From a bacterium (GTDB taxonomy: Bacteria; Auribacterota; UBA3054): a DNA stretch of 62,991 nucleotides. This document shows, one piece after another, positions 39,813-48,438 of the stretch. The translations under genes and the position numbers were made by a program. Every line of letters starts with the position of its first letter. Positions within the stretch are counted from its first letter, which is position 1. Location of the stretch: NCBI GenBank assembly GCA_017963805.1, contig JAGCTE010000074.1, forward strand, positions 1-62,991, given 5' to 3'. The notes below the pieces were generated by a model that saw only the letters and a list, made by a program, of their open reading frames with translations, did no database searches and had not been told where the DNA came from.

Positions 39813-42007
39813 AAAAAGCATTTTGTTATTTCTTGCTGGTAACGATTTTATGTTCTTTGGACTCGCAAGCCGAATTTGTTTTGAAGGAGATCCCGTCTGC
39901 TGGGCACATTATAAAAGCAAAGCAGGATAAAACTTCATGCTCTTATAATTTCAATGACAAGACTTTTATCTCAATCGAGCATGACGAAGGGACGATGGTC
40001 AATATGGGCGAAGATACCAATGACGTCTATTGGACTGATCCTTTGAAGGAGATATTGACGCTCTGGTTCAACGAGAATAAGATTCATAAGCTTAGGATCA
40101 CCATTCATCTTAGCGGTACAGCTGGAGTAATGAGAAGCAGAAGAGCTTTTGGGGGAGAAGCAATTCTAGGGCAGGTGGGAAATCCTTTGATCTATGGAGT
40201 GCCAGGGCTGTACGATGTAGAAAATGACGCTTTGTTAGAATGGCGTTGTGACGGTTGGAAGTGGGAGGATAAGAGAATGAAGGTGAATGAAAATGGAGAC
40301 CTGACAGCAACGTTTTCAGCTACCATTTCAAACTGTTTTATGAACTTTGTTTTCCGCCCGCATTTCTATAGTGATCATTTGGGGTTTAGCGGTCATGAAC
40401 CGTGGATGAGAAGGATGAATAGCAAGAGTATGAACGGCTGGTGTTCTTGGGCGGCTTATTATAATGACATAGATATTAATATTTTGACAAAGACAGCTGA
40501 TTTTATTACGAATAATTTCCTGCCCTACGGCATGAATTTTATGCAAGTTGACAATGGCTATATGCCGAATAGACCTGGGATCTCGTTTGGCAGACGTTCT
40601 TATGCTGAAAGCTGGATGGCGTCTAGCAAGAAATTCCCCGGAGGCCCTGCTGGGATAGCTAAAATGATGAATGAAAGAGGACTGGAACCTGGCATTTGGG
40701 TAAGGCCAGATTTTTTCAGTTACAATATCGGACAATTTGACAGAGACGTTCTCTGCCGTAGGCCGAACGGAAAGCAGACACAGTCAGACTGGTTTGAGAA
40801 CATTCCCGATATGTCTGACTATACTATTACAAACTACTTCGTCCCGCTCTTTGCAGCTTTTAAAGATGCAGGATTCAAATATGTCAAGGTTGACGGACTA
40901 AGGCATATATTTTTGGAAGGACTCAATACTGCTTATGAACCTAAGGAAGCCAGAAGAAGATTTCGCAACTTTGCGCTTGCCGCAAGACTTGCAAGCAGTG
41001 ATGATGTGTATCTGATGGGGTGCTGGGGTTTGATGCCGGAATTGGCAAGTGCTTTTGATGCGTGTCGTATTTCTTTTGATTGTGCGAGTGGTTGGAAATC
41101 TTTTCACAGGCAGCTTTTTTATTTTGCTGAATTTTTCTCAACGCAGAGAATCGTATTCTTAAATGATCCTGATCATATAGTTATGCACGAAAATGCGGAC
41201 TGGGCTCGTTCTAGACTGTCAAACATATCGTTGGGTGGCGGGCTGCTGACCTATAGTGACAAAAATTCAGAGATGACGCCTGAATTGGTAAACATTCTTC
41301 AGAGAGGACTTCCTTCGCTTGAGACTAGAACTGCCGAGTGTGGAGAAATGCATTACAATCATCCAACAGGTTATATGTATGGCAATAAGTTCAATACTGA
41401 TGTAATAACAGCAGAAAACGCTGATAAACAGTTAGGGCCCAGTATCGAACCGAACGTCAATTCACCTTTTTCAACGCTTTGGGCGATCCATATTGAAAAA
41501 CCGTATGAAATCTGGTGCGTTGCCCAAAGAACGGCTATATGGTCTTTAAAGGAAGATGAAACTCCTCTGAAAAAATTGGGACTGGACCCCAGCGTTACTT
41601 ACCTTGCTTATGATTTTTGGAAACAGAAATACCTCGGTGAAGTTAAGAATAAACTGCATTGGGAACCACTGATATTTGGGCATACTACGGTAGTCGCACT
41701 AAGAGAAAAACTTGATAGACCGCAACTAATAGGCTCAACACGTCATGTGAGTATGGATGCGGAAAGCGTGGAAGATATAAAATGGGAGAGCACTTCTTTG
41801 AAGCTTAAATTGAAGTGCGTTCCAAATGCTGAGGAAATCCACACTTTTCACGTTCCTTCAAACTACGAGTTTTCTGAAGTTACATGTTCCGACGGGTCCG
41901 CTAAGAAATTGGAACTTCCGGAAGAATCACCGGAAGTTTTAAAAATCTCTGTAAAAGCGAATGCCAAGAATGTCATTCTTGGTTTAAAATTCGTAGAAAA
42001 CGATTAG
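39809..42007 (+). CDS. secreted clan GH-D glycosidase (alpha-galactosidase-like)
   Basis: The 732-residue protein has a signal peptide (1-21), an N-terminal beta domain, then a TIM barrel with NGWCSWAAYY, MQVDNGYMP, LEPGIWVRPDFF and YVKVDGLRH, where the KxD aspartate fits the clan GH-D nucleophile; the acid/base aspartate is probably in ACRISFDCASGW. Clan D contains alpha-galactosidases and related enzymes of GH27, GH31 and GH36; this looks GH36/GH27-like, but the sugar cannot be settled. A beta-sandwich C-terminus follows. G+C is between the AT-rich block and native genes. It overlaps the preceding TSP3 gene (ATGA) and converges with the GH127 gene 6 bases away. Confidence 0.82.
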   Translation: MKKAFCYFLLVTILCSLDSQAEFVLKEIPSAGHIIKAKQDKTSCSYNFNDKTFISIEHDEGTMVNMGEDTNDVYWTDPLKEILTLWFNENKIHKLRITIHLSGTAGVMRSRRAFGGEAILGQVGNPLIYGVPGLYDVENDALLEWRCDGWKWEDKRMKVNENGDLTATFSATISNCFMNFVFRPHFYSDHLGFSGHEPWMRRMNSKSMNGWCSWAAYYNDIDINILTKTADFITNNFLPYGMNFMQVDNGYMPNRPGISFGRRSYAESWMASSKKFPGGPAGIAKMMNERGLEPGIWVRPDFFSYNIGQFDRDVLCRRPNGKQTQSDWFENIPDMSDYTITNYFVPLFAAFKDAGFKYVKVDGLRHIFLEGLNTAYEPKEARRRFRNFALAARLASSDDVYLMGCWGLMPELASAFDACRISFDCASGWKSFHRQLFYFAEFFSTQRIVFLNDPDHIVMHENADWARSRLSNISLGGGLLTYSDKNSEMTPELVNILQRGLPSLETRTAECGEMHYNHPTGYMYGNKFNTDVITAENADKQLGPSIEPNVNSPFSTLWAIHIEKPYEIWCVAQRTAIWSLKEDETPLKKLGLDPSVTYLAYDFWKQKYLGEVKNKLHWEPLIFGHTTVVALREKLDRPQLIGSTRHVSMDAESVEDIKWESTSLKLKLKCVPNAEEIHTFHVPSNYEFSEVTCSDGSAKKLELPEESPEVLKISVKANAKNVILGLKFVEND

Positions 42008-42013
42008 CGATTC

Positions 42014-43990
42014 TTATTCTTCCCTGAGCCAGACGATCACGCTGCCGGGTTCGCGGTTGTCCCAGGCGTAGTAGGGGACGGCCTTGAAATCGACTGTCCT
42101 GCCAAATTTGGGCTTCGTGGTGTAGAGGGGGGAATTGTCCTTGGCGGTCTCTTCAAGGGTGGCTTTGCCGCTTAGCGTCGTTACGCCGCCCAGGAGGTTG
42201 GGTTCGAACTTGGCTTCGATCTTGCTTTCTTTAGGAAGCATGAGCTTGTCGAGGTCGTTTGTTACGTTGTCGCAGGTTTCGAGGCAATAAACGACGGGGC
42301 CTCTCTGAAGGGCGACACGGCCGGTGAGCTCTTTGCACTTTTGGTTGGCGTAAACTCTTTCCGCCGGCATGTCCATTTCGAAATCTATTTTATCGCCTTT
42401 GCTCCAGTTCCTCTTTATGACGAGGTAGCCTTTCACCATGGGGGCGCTGAAACTTTGCCCGTTGACGGTCAGGTTGTAGTGGCGGCACCAGTAGGGGTGG
42501 CGGAGAGCTACTTCGAATTCGCCCTGCTTTTCAGGGTCCACGCTGACCGCTACTTTGCCGTCCCAGGGGTAATTGGTCTTCTGTTGGATCTTGACTTTAT
42601 TGTCTTTCAGGGGGACTTCCGTTTCGCTTCCGATGAAGAGGTTGAGGAAGACGGAGTTTTCTTTCTTGGCGTAGATGTAGCCGCCTATTGAGGCCACGAA
42701 GCGAGCTTGGTTCGGGGGGCAGCAGGAGCAACCGAACCATTCCCTTCTGTGAAGGTCGGGATGCTCGTGTCCTTCGCGCATGTGGTCCCTGGGCTTGCCG
42801 GGCTCGGGGTCGAAGGTCAGAAGCTGGTTGTTGTAGAAGAAAGATTTCCCGTCGAGGGAAACGCCGGAAAGGCCGTTGTTGTAGGCAATCTTCTCGAGTA
42901 TGTCAGCGTATTTGGCCTCGCCCGTCAAGGTGAGCATGCGGTGGCAGAAGAAGGCGTTCGCGATACCGGCGCAGGTCTCGTTGCAGATGTGGGAAGTGGG
43001 AAGGACGTAGTCGCCCTCGAAGCCTTCGTTGCCGAGGTACGGTCCGGCGCCGCCCGTTATGTACATTTTGCGTTCGCAGACGCTGCTCCAGAGTTTTTTG
43101 CAGGCTTCGAAGAGGCCAAGGTCTCCGGTCTCCCTGGCGACGTCGGCCATGCCGCTGTAAAGGTAGAGCGCCCTGACGGCGTGGCCGACGGCTTCGTCCT
43201 GCTCCCTTACTGGTTTGTGGATCTGGTGATAATTCTTGTCGCGCTGCCAAAGGTTGGTGCTGCCGCCGCGCTTTCCTTCTTCCAGGGCGAAATAAAGCGG
43301 TTCCTTGCCTCTTTCATCGAGGAAGTAGAGCGCCTGGTCGAGATACTTTTTGTTGCCGGTGGCCTTGTAGAGCTTGACCAGGGCCAGCTCGATCTCCTCG
43401 TGGCCGGGGTAGCCGTGCATTTGGTTTTCCTTTGGCCCGAAGGTCTCGCAGATGTGGTCGGCATAGCGGCAGAGGCAATCCAAGAAATCTCTTTTGCCGG
43501 TGGTGTAGTAGTGGGCGACGGCCGCTTCCATAAGGTGCCCGGCGCAGTAAAGCTCGTGGTTGTGCCTGAGGTACTGCCACTTTCCTTTGGGATCGGCGTA
43601 GTGGAAGTAGGAGTTAAGGTACCCGTTGGTCTCCTGCATGGCGATGATGTCGGCGACCACGGTGTCGAGCGTTTTCCTAAGCTCGGGGTCGGGAGTGGTC
43701 TGCAGGGAATAGTAGCCGGCTTCCAGCCATTTGGCGACGTCGGAATCCCAGAAGATGTGGCGGCCGCCCTTGTATTCCGGCTTGAAAGCGTCGAGGCGTC
43801 CGGTCTCTTTGCACATTTTGTAGTTGGCCGGGATGCAGCCAACTCTGTTCGCTTCGATCCTGGGAGTCCAGAAAGGATCGTTGATCTTGACGTCTTTGAA
43901 AAGCACGGGTTCTTCGGACTGGGGGAGAACAGCGGCAAAAAGGCCTAAGGGAGCAAGGATCAGAAAAAGCCAGAAATTTCTAGTAAACAT
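42014..43990 (-). CDS. secreted GH127-type glycoside hydrolase (beta-L-arabinofuranosidase-like)
   Basis: The product is 658 residues from ATG 43990, which gives a signal peptide (MFTRNFWLFLILAPLGLF); a longer TTG start at 44053 runs through -10-like sequences and is rejected. The family landmarks are present: FWTPRIEANR near the N-terminus, the zinc-site ETCA (Glu and Cys), a glutamate 16 residues before it (LGNEGFEGDY) in the acid/base position, and CSCCPPNQARF with the nucleophile/zinc cysteines. In GH127 these residues support a cysteine-dependent retaining mechanism on terminal beta-L-arabinofuranose. A C-terminal beta sandwich follows. It faces the clan GH-D gene, so both probably serve plant or mucin glycan use. 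Confidence 0.88.
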   Translation of the reverse strand: MFTRNFWLFLILAPLGLFAAVLPQSEEPVLFKDVKINDPFWTPRIEANRVGCIPANYKMCKETGRLDAFKPEYKGGRHIFWDSDVAKWLEAGYYSLQTTPDPELRKTLDTVVADIIAMQETNGYLNSYFHYADPKGKWQYLRHNHELYCAGHLMEAAVAHYYTTGKRDFLDCLCRYADHICETFGPKENQMHGYPGHEEIELALVKLYKATGNKKYLDQALYFLDERGKEPLYFALEEGKRGGSTNLWQRDKNYHQIHKPVREQDEAVGHAVRALYLYSGMADVARETGDLGLFEACKKLWSSVCERKMYITGGAGPYLGNEGFEGDYVLPTSHICNETCAGIANAFFCHRMLTLTGEAKYADILEKIAYNNGLSGVSLDGKSFFYNNQLLTFDPEPGKPRDHMREGHEHPDLHRREWFGCSCCPPNQARFVASIGGYIYAKKENSVFLNLFIGSETEVPLKDNKVKIQQKTNYPWDGKVAVSVDPEKQGEFEVALRHPYWCRHYNLTVNGQSFSAPMVKGYLVIKRNWSKGDKIDFEMDMPAERVYANQKCKELTGRVALQRGPVVYCLETCDNVTNDLDKLMLPKESKIEAKFEPNLLGGVTTLSGKATLEETAKDNSPLYTTKPKFGRTVDFKAVPYYAWDNREPGSVIVWLREE

Positions 43991-44008
43991 AGGAGCCCCG
44001 ACGGTTGG

Positions 44009-44014
44009 ATTATA
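44009..44014 (-). promoter_or_regulatory. -10-like element for the GH127 gene
   Basis: TATAAT lies on the minus strand 18 bases before ATG 43990; another TATAAT is at 44034-44039. No well-spaced -35 is visible for either. Their presence upstream argues that translation starts at 43990 and not at the TTG further out. Confidence 0.45.
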
Positions 44015-44085
44015 AAGAAATTGTTTCAAAGCGATTATAACAAATTTTGCCAAGCGGCCTTGCCTTCAAGAATCGCGGGCGATTA

Positions 44086-44094
44086 TGGTATAAT
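44086..44094 (+). promoter_or_regulatory. extended -10 promoter for the hisC operon
   Basis: ATGGTATAAT contains TGnTATAAT with the hexamer at 44089-44094, identical in form to that of cmk. A -35 is weak (TTCAAG at 44065-44070, 18 bases upstream). It lies 25 bases before the hisC ATG. Confidence 0.6.
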
Positions 44095-44119
44095 CAATAT
44101 TTAGTAAAGATTTAAGCGT

Positions 44120-45163
44120 ATGAGCAAGATAAGAAAAACCGTTATGGCGATGGAAGGCTACATCCCGGGCAGGCAGCCAAAGGGGAGCTTCGTAAAACTG
44201 AACGCCAACGAGAACCCTTATCCTCCCTCGCCGAAAGCGCTGGAGGCTATGGGAGCCGTCGGCGCCGACAGTTTCCGCCTTTATCCTTCCTCTACGGCCG
44301 TGGAATTGAGAAAGACGGCCGCCCTTGTCTTCGGCGTTCCCTTTGACTGCACAGTGGCGGGGAACGGGAGCGACGACATCTTCACGATGATCATCCGCTC
44401 CATCCTGGACGAGGGAGACACGCTCGCGGTCGTCGATCCGACTTATACGCTCTACGAGACTTTGGCTGAGATCCAGGGCGCCAAAACGGAAAAACATCCT
44501 CTCAAAGAAGACTATTCTCTGCCGGAAAGCTACTTTGAGAGCGAAGCGAAACTGAAGATACTGCCCAATCCCAACGCCCAGACCGGCACGCTCTTCCCGA
44601 AGGAAGACATCGTACGGTTGGTGGAAAGCGCGAAGGGGATAGTCGTGATAGACGAAGCCTACGCGCTCTTTTCGGGCAGCAACGCGATAGAGCTTCTCTC
44701 CCGTTTCCCGAACCTCGTCGTCACGAGGACGATGTCGAAGTCGCACTCCCTGGCCGGGCTTAGGGTGGGCTTCGGTCTGGCCGCTCCGGAAATAGTAGAG
44801 GCCTTCATGAAGGTCAAGGATTCCTACAATCTGAACGCCGCGAGCCAAGCGGCGGCAAGGGAAGCGCTCCTTGACGGCGAGTACACTTCGGGCGTGATCA
44901 AAAAGATCGTCGAAACGAGGGATGATTTCGGAAAGGGGCTTGCAACGCTCGGCTGGGAAGTGACGCCCTCATGGGGAAACTTTTTGCTGGCGAAGCCGAA
45001 TTCTGGCGACGCCGCGGAAATTACCGCTTATTTGGAAAACAACGGCTATCTGGTCAGGCACTTCGATACGCCGCGCCTAAAAGATAAAATCAGATTCTCC
45101 ATCGGTAAGAAGGAACAGATGGACGAACTTCTCGAATTACTGAAAAAATACACAGCGAGGTAA
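44120..45163 (+). CDS. hisC: histidinol-phosphate aminotransferase
   Basis: A 347-residue class I/II aminotransferase that converts imidazole-acetol phosphate to histidinol phosphate with PLP. It has KLNANENPYPPSPKA at the N-terminus (HisC hallmark), GNGSDDIFTMI, LPNPNAQTG, VIDEAYALF and TRTMSKSHSLAGLRVGFG, where the lysine in SKSHS binds PLP and the following arginine contacts substrate. The C-terminus has YLVRHFDTPRLKDKIRFSIG. It starts an operon that also contains hisB with an unrelated gene between them. Confidence 0.95.
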   Translation: MSKIRKTVMAMEGYIPGRQPKGSFVKLNANENPYPPSPKALEAMGAVGADSFRLYPSSTAVELRKTAALVFGVPFDCTVAGNGSDDIFTMIIRSILDEGDTLAVVDPTYTLYETLAEIQGAKTEKHPLKEDYSLPESYFESEAKLKILPNPNAQTGTLFPKEDIVRLVESAKGIVVIDEAYALFSGSNAIELLSRFPNLVVTRTMSKSHSLAGLRVGFGLAAPEIVEAFMKVKDSYNLNAASQAAAREALLDGEYTSGVIKKIVETRDDFGKGLATLGWEVTPSWGNFLLAKPNSGDAAEITAYLENNGYLVRHFDTPRLKDKIRFSIGKKEQMDELLELLKKYTAR

Positions 45164-45165
45164 AC

Positions 45166-46308
45166 ATGATCTTGGCAGCAAAAACCATCGGAATCGCAGC
45201 GGGCGCTCTCCTTGGCGCCGGTCTGCTTGCGGGAGGAATTCCTCTCATGCGCTCGAATTACGATGTCACGGGACAGGCTAGTTTCAACAACGTGCCCGTT
45301 CTGGGTGCGGAAGTCTGTCTCATAAACTCCAACGCTTACACAAAGCTGGCGGCCCTGGAGAAAGAGAAGTTCGGAGCCGCGGACGCTAACGCCGAAGCCG
45401 CTTACCGCACGCTGCAGTCGGAATTCGCAGACAAAGCCCAGAAGGCTCTTGAGAAGTTCAAAAAGGAAAACAAGCCGGAGCCTGAGGAAACGAAGGAAGG
45501 TTCCGACGCTGGCAAACCCTTGACCGAGGAGGAGCAGGCGGAGATAGCCAAGCGCGTCAAGAACTACAAGGAATACGCGCTCTACTGCCGCAAGCGCGCC
45601 GCGGAATCGCCTGCCGGAAGGTCGCTCTACGAAAAGGGCGCGGAATTCTGGGAAGCGAAGCTCGAGACGCTGAAGGAAAAGGGCCGTCTCGCTTTCGACG
45701 AGGCTTCCTACAACTACAGCATCGAAGAGAAGCAGTACGCCGGCATCGGCGACGAGCCTGTGCAGATAGTCACCAAAGTGCAGCGTATCACGCCGGAAGA
45801 GCTGGCGCTCATGAACGTTCTGGAAGTTCCGCCTGAAACTCAGAAGAAACCCAAAGACAAAAAGCCGGCCGTCTTCGACGCCAGCGTCTTCATCGACACC
45901 AACGCTGTTGCTAAGGCCGCCGCCCAGGTCTGCGAGCAGGCCAAAGAAAGCATAAAGACGATCGGCGCCAAAGAGGACGAACTCATCGTCCAGGGCCAGA
46001 TTGAGAAGGTCATGACGGATGAGAACGGCATCTTCAGTTTCAAGAACCCCTCCATCAAGCCGGGAACTTTCGGCGTCTATATCGAGCACAACACGCTCAC
46101 GCCTTCCGGCGACGTCCTGCCCGTGCGCTGGCTGGTGCCGGTCGACGTCAAGTCCCGCCCCTTCGCCTGGAACAAAGTGACGACCGTCACTTTGGACGAA
46201 AAGAACATGGACACGGAAGTCATCAATTCCGGACTCACGCCCAACGCGAAGGACATTTACAACAGATTCCTCACAGAACTAAAAGCGGAAGCCGCTAAAA
46301 TCAAATAA
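45166..46308 (+). CDS. membrane-anchored protein of unknown function with C-terminal beta domain
   Basis: The 380-residue protein has an N-terminal glycine/alanine-rich hydrophobic segment (residues 3-28) that is a membrane anchor or signal. The middle (about 60-200) is highly charged and helical, likely coiled coil (EKFKKENKPEPEETKE). The C-terminal part has GIFSFKNPSIKPGTFGVYIE, as in carboxypeptidase-regulatory-like beta domains; the same type of strand (GQASFNNVPVLGAEVCLI) near the N-terminus suggests a beta domain split by the helical insert. No enzyme motif is seen. It begins 2 bases after hisC and ends 2 before hisB. Confidence 0.8.
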   Translation: MILAAKTIGIAAGALLGAGLLAGGIPLMRSNYDVTGQASFNNVPVLGAEVCLINSNAYTKLAALEKEKFGAADANAEAAYRTLQSEFADKAQKALEKFKKENKPEPEETKEGSDAGKPLTEEEQAEIAKRVKNYKEYALYCRKRAAESPAGRSLYEKGAEFWEAKLETLKEKGRLAFDEASYNYSIEEKQYAGIGDEPVQIVTKVQRITPEELALMNVLEVPPETQKKPKDKKPAVFDASVFIDTNAVAKAAAQVCEQAKESIKTIGAKEDELIVQGQIEKVMTDENGIFSFKNPSIKPGTFGVYIEHNTLTPSGDVLPVRWLVPVDVKSRPFAWNKVTTVTLDEKNMDTEVINSGLTPNAKDIYNRFLTELKAEAAKIK

Positions 46309-46310
46309 CA

Positions 46311-46907
46311 ATGGAAACCAGACCCCGCACCTCAGAAATAACGAGAAAAACCGCTGAGACCGACATCAGCCTCAGCTTCAATATCGACGGAACCGGCAGC
46401 TACGAAGTCTCGACCGGCGTTCCGTTCCTCGACCACATGCTCGAGCTTTTCGCCAAGCACGGCTGCTTCGACCTTAAGGTGCAAGCCAAGGGCGACACGC
46501 AGGTGGACGACCACCACAGTGTGGAGGACATCGGCATCTGCCTCGGCAAGGCGCTGAAAGAAGCGGCGGGCGACAAGGCCGGCATTTACCGCTACGGTTT
46601 TATGCTCCTGCCTATGGACGAAGCTTTGGCGGAAGTGGCGCTGGATTTCAGCGGGCGTCCCTTCCTCGCCGGGAATGTGGAGTGGCAGCAGGAGACGATC
46701 AAGACTTTCCAGACCTCGCTTGTCGAGGAGTTCTGGCGCGCCGTGGCTGTCGAGGCGGGTCTTAACCTGCACATAACCGCCCGCGCCGGCAAAGACGCGC
46801 ACCACGTTTCCGAAGCGATCTTCAAAGGCACGGCTAGGGCGATGCGCTCGGCCCTTTCCTACGATCCAAGGAGCAAAGGCATTCCAAGCACTAAGGGCAC
46901 TCTTTAA
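46311..46907 (+). CDS. hisB: imidazoleglycerol-phosphate dehydratase
   Basis: Dehydrates imidazole-glycerol phosphate in histidine synthesis. The 198-residue monofunctional form shows GVPFLDHMLELFAKHG, DDHHSVEDIGICLG (manganese ligands), DFSGRPFL and the second metal motif DAHHVSEAIFKGTARA, with the usual STKG end. It lies between the unknown membrane protein and the LptF/G gene, overlapping the latter by one base. Confidence 0.96.
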   Translation: METRPRTSEITRKTAETDISLSFNIDGTGSYEVSTGVPFLDHMLELFAKHGCFDLKVQAKGDTQVDDHHSVEDIGICLGKALKEAAGDKAGIYRYGFMLLPMDEALAEVALDFSGRPFLAGNVEWQQETIKTFQTSLVEEFWRAVAVEAGLNLHITARAGKDAHHVSEAIFKGTARAMRSALSYDPRSKGIPSTKGTL

Positions 46908-48433
46908 TGGCTGACAAAAAGCAACAGAAGTGGTCCTTCTTGGGCCTCGTTTTCGGCAAGACTCTCAGCATGAGGGTCCTGAATTTCTATATTCTGAATT
47001 CCGTTCTTATGACCTTCATCATGGCGCTCGTCGTCCTTACCTTCATGATGGTCATGGGAAGCTTGCTGCAGGTCTTCGAGCTTGTCCTTAAGAAGTTCGA
47101 CGTCCTCACCATTTTGGAATTCATCGGCATCGTGATGGCCCAGGTGCTTTGCTACGCCCTGCCGTTCTCGGTCGCGGGCGCCTCCCTCCTCGTTTACAGC
47201 CGCTTCTCCGCGGACGGCGAGATCACGGCTATGAAGGCGACGGGCGTCTCCATTTTCCGCATCGCTTTCCCGACCATCGCGCTGGCGACAGTCATCGCGA
47301 TCCTTTCTTTTTACGCGCACAACAACGTCCTTCCCTTGGCCCAGCAGAAGCAGAGGGAACTCGTCGCCAACTACGACGTCGAGGATCCGATGGCTCTCAT
47401 TGAGACAGGCACCTTCAAGGCGATAGGGCCCTACCGCATCAAGATCGGCGAAAAGCATGACGAAGAGCTCAAGGACATCGAGCTCATAGAGGACCTTTCC
47501 ACGCATTACCGCAACATCAAGGCCAAGGAAGGCAGACTGCACTACCAGCGCGCCCAGGCCAAGCTCCAGCTCGAGCTGAACCAGGTCACGACGGAGGAGA
47601 GGGACACGCGCCGCACAAACGCTTTCCTTATTTCGCAGGCCGGGCGCGTCATCATCCACTTCTATCTCGATCCTAAGAAGAAGCAGATCAAAGAGGAGAC
47701 CGCCCAGCAGATCCGCAAGGATCCCAAGGGCCTTGTCACGGAAGACATCCAGGAGATGATCGCTGACCGTGAGAACCTGATGCTTAGGAACGCCTGCCGC
47801 CGCGAACCGGGCTTCAAGCAGCTTAGCGACGAGGAGAAAGACAAGTACGTAAAGGCGCTTCCGAAGGAGAAGAAAGAGGCGCTGATCGCCCAGGCCAAAA
47901 AAGACATTAGGAGAGGCAACGTCCTTTGGGGCAAACTGAAGGGCAGAAAACCCTTCAAGCAGATGCTCTCTAAAGTCGGCATCAAGAAAATGAACGACGC
48001 CTGGGTCGCGGCCGTCAACGAAAAGAGCTACGAAGAGATGATCGCCGCTCTTAAAGAGATCGACGGCAAAGAAGGCGAAACGGCGAAGCTTTTCGAGGAA
48101 TGGCACGACACCTGGCTGCAGTCCTTCCACAACAACATGGACTACCGCAGCCGTTACCTTACCGAGATCAATAAGCGCGCTGCCTACGCTTTCGCGTCGA
48201 TCGCTTTCGCGCTCCTAGGCATTCCTTTGGGCATCAGGGCTCACAGAAGCGAGAAGACCATCGGCTTCCTCATTTGCTTAGGCCTTATCGCGCTGCACTA
48301 CTCGCTTATCATCTTGGTCGAGACCTTCAAGGAGAATTACGGACTCTATCCCTATCTTTGCATCTGGTTCCCGGATATTCTCTTTGTGATCGCCGGTCTC
48401 TTCTTCATGTGGCGCAACCATAAGTATTCTTAA
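46907..48433 (+). CDS. LptF/LptG family (YjgP/YjgQ) permease
   Basis: A 508-residue inner-membrane protein of the family that, with LptB, extracts lipopolysaccharide. Six membrane segments are arranged three plus three around a periplasmic domain: FYILNSVLMTFIMALVVLTF, the LPFSVAGASLLVYSRFSADGE loop typical of LptF/G, FRIAFPTIALATVIAILSF, then YAFASIAFALLGIPLGIRA and two C-terminal helices. The periplasmic part (about 140-400) is longer than usual, with a charged helical insert. Only one such gene is present and the window has no second subunit, so F or G cannot be chosen. Confidence 0.9.
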   Translation: MADKKQQKWSFLGLVFGKTLSMRVLNFYILNSVLMTFIMALVVLTFMMVMGSLLQVFELVLKKFDVLTILEFIGIVMAQVLCYALPFSVAGASLLVYSRFSADGEITAMKATGVSIFRIAFPTIALATVIAILSFYAHNNVLPLAQQKQRELVANYDVEDPMALIETGTFKAIGPYRIKIGEKHDEELKDIELIEDLSTHYRNIKAKEGRLHYQRAQAKLQLELNQVTTEERDTRRTNAFLISQAGRVIIHFYLDPKKKQIKEETAQQIRKDPKGLVTEDIQEMIADRENLMLRNACRREPGFKQLSDEEKDKYVKALPKEKKEALIAQAKKDIRRGNVLWGKLKGRKPFKQMLSKVGIKKMNDAWVAAVNEKSYEEMIAALKEIDGKEGETAKLFEEWHDTWLQSFHNNMDYRSRYLTEINKRAAYAFASIAFALLGIPLGIRAHRSEKTIGFLICLGLIALHYSLIILVETFKENYGLYPYLCIWFPDILFVIAGLFFMWRNHKYS

Positions 48434-48438
48434 AGATC

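Noticed and set aside
30906..42010. Integrated element with att sites at tRNA-Leu
   Set aside because: No integrase and no repeat of the tRNA 3' end seen near 42 kb; kept only as an AT-rich block adjacent to the tRNA.
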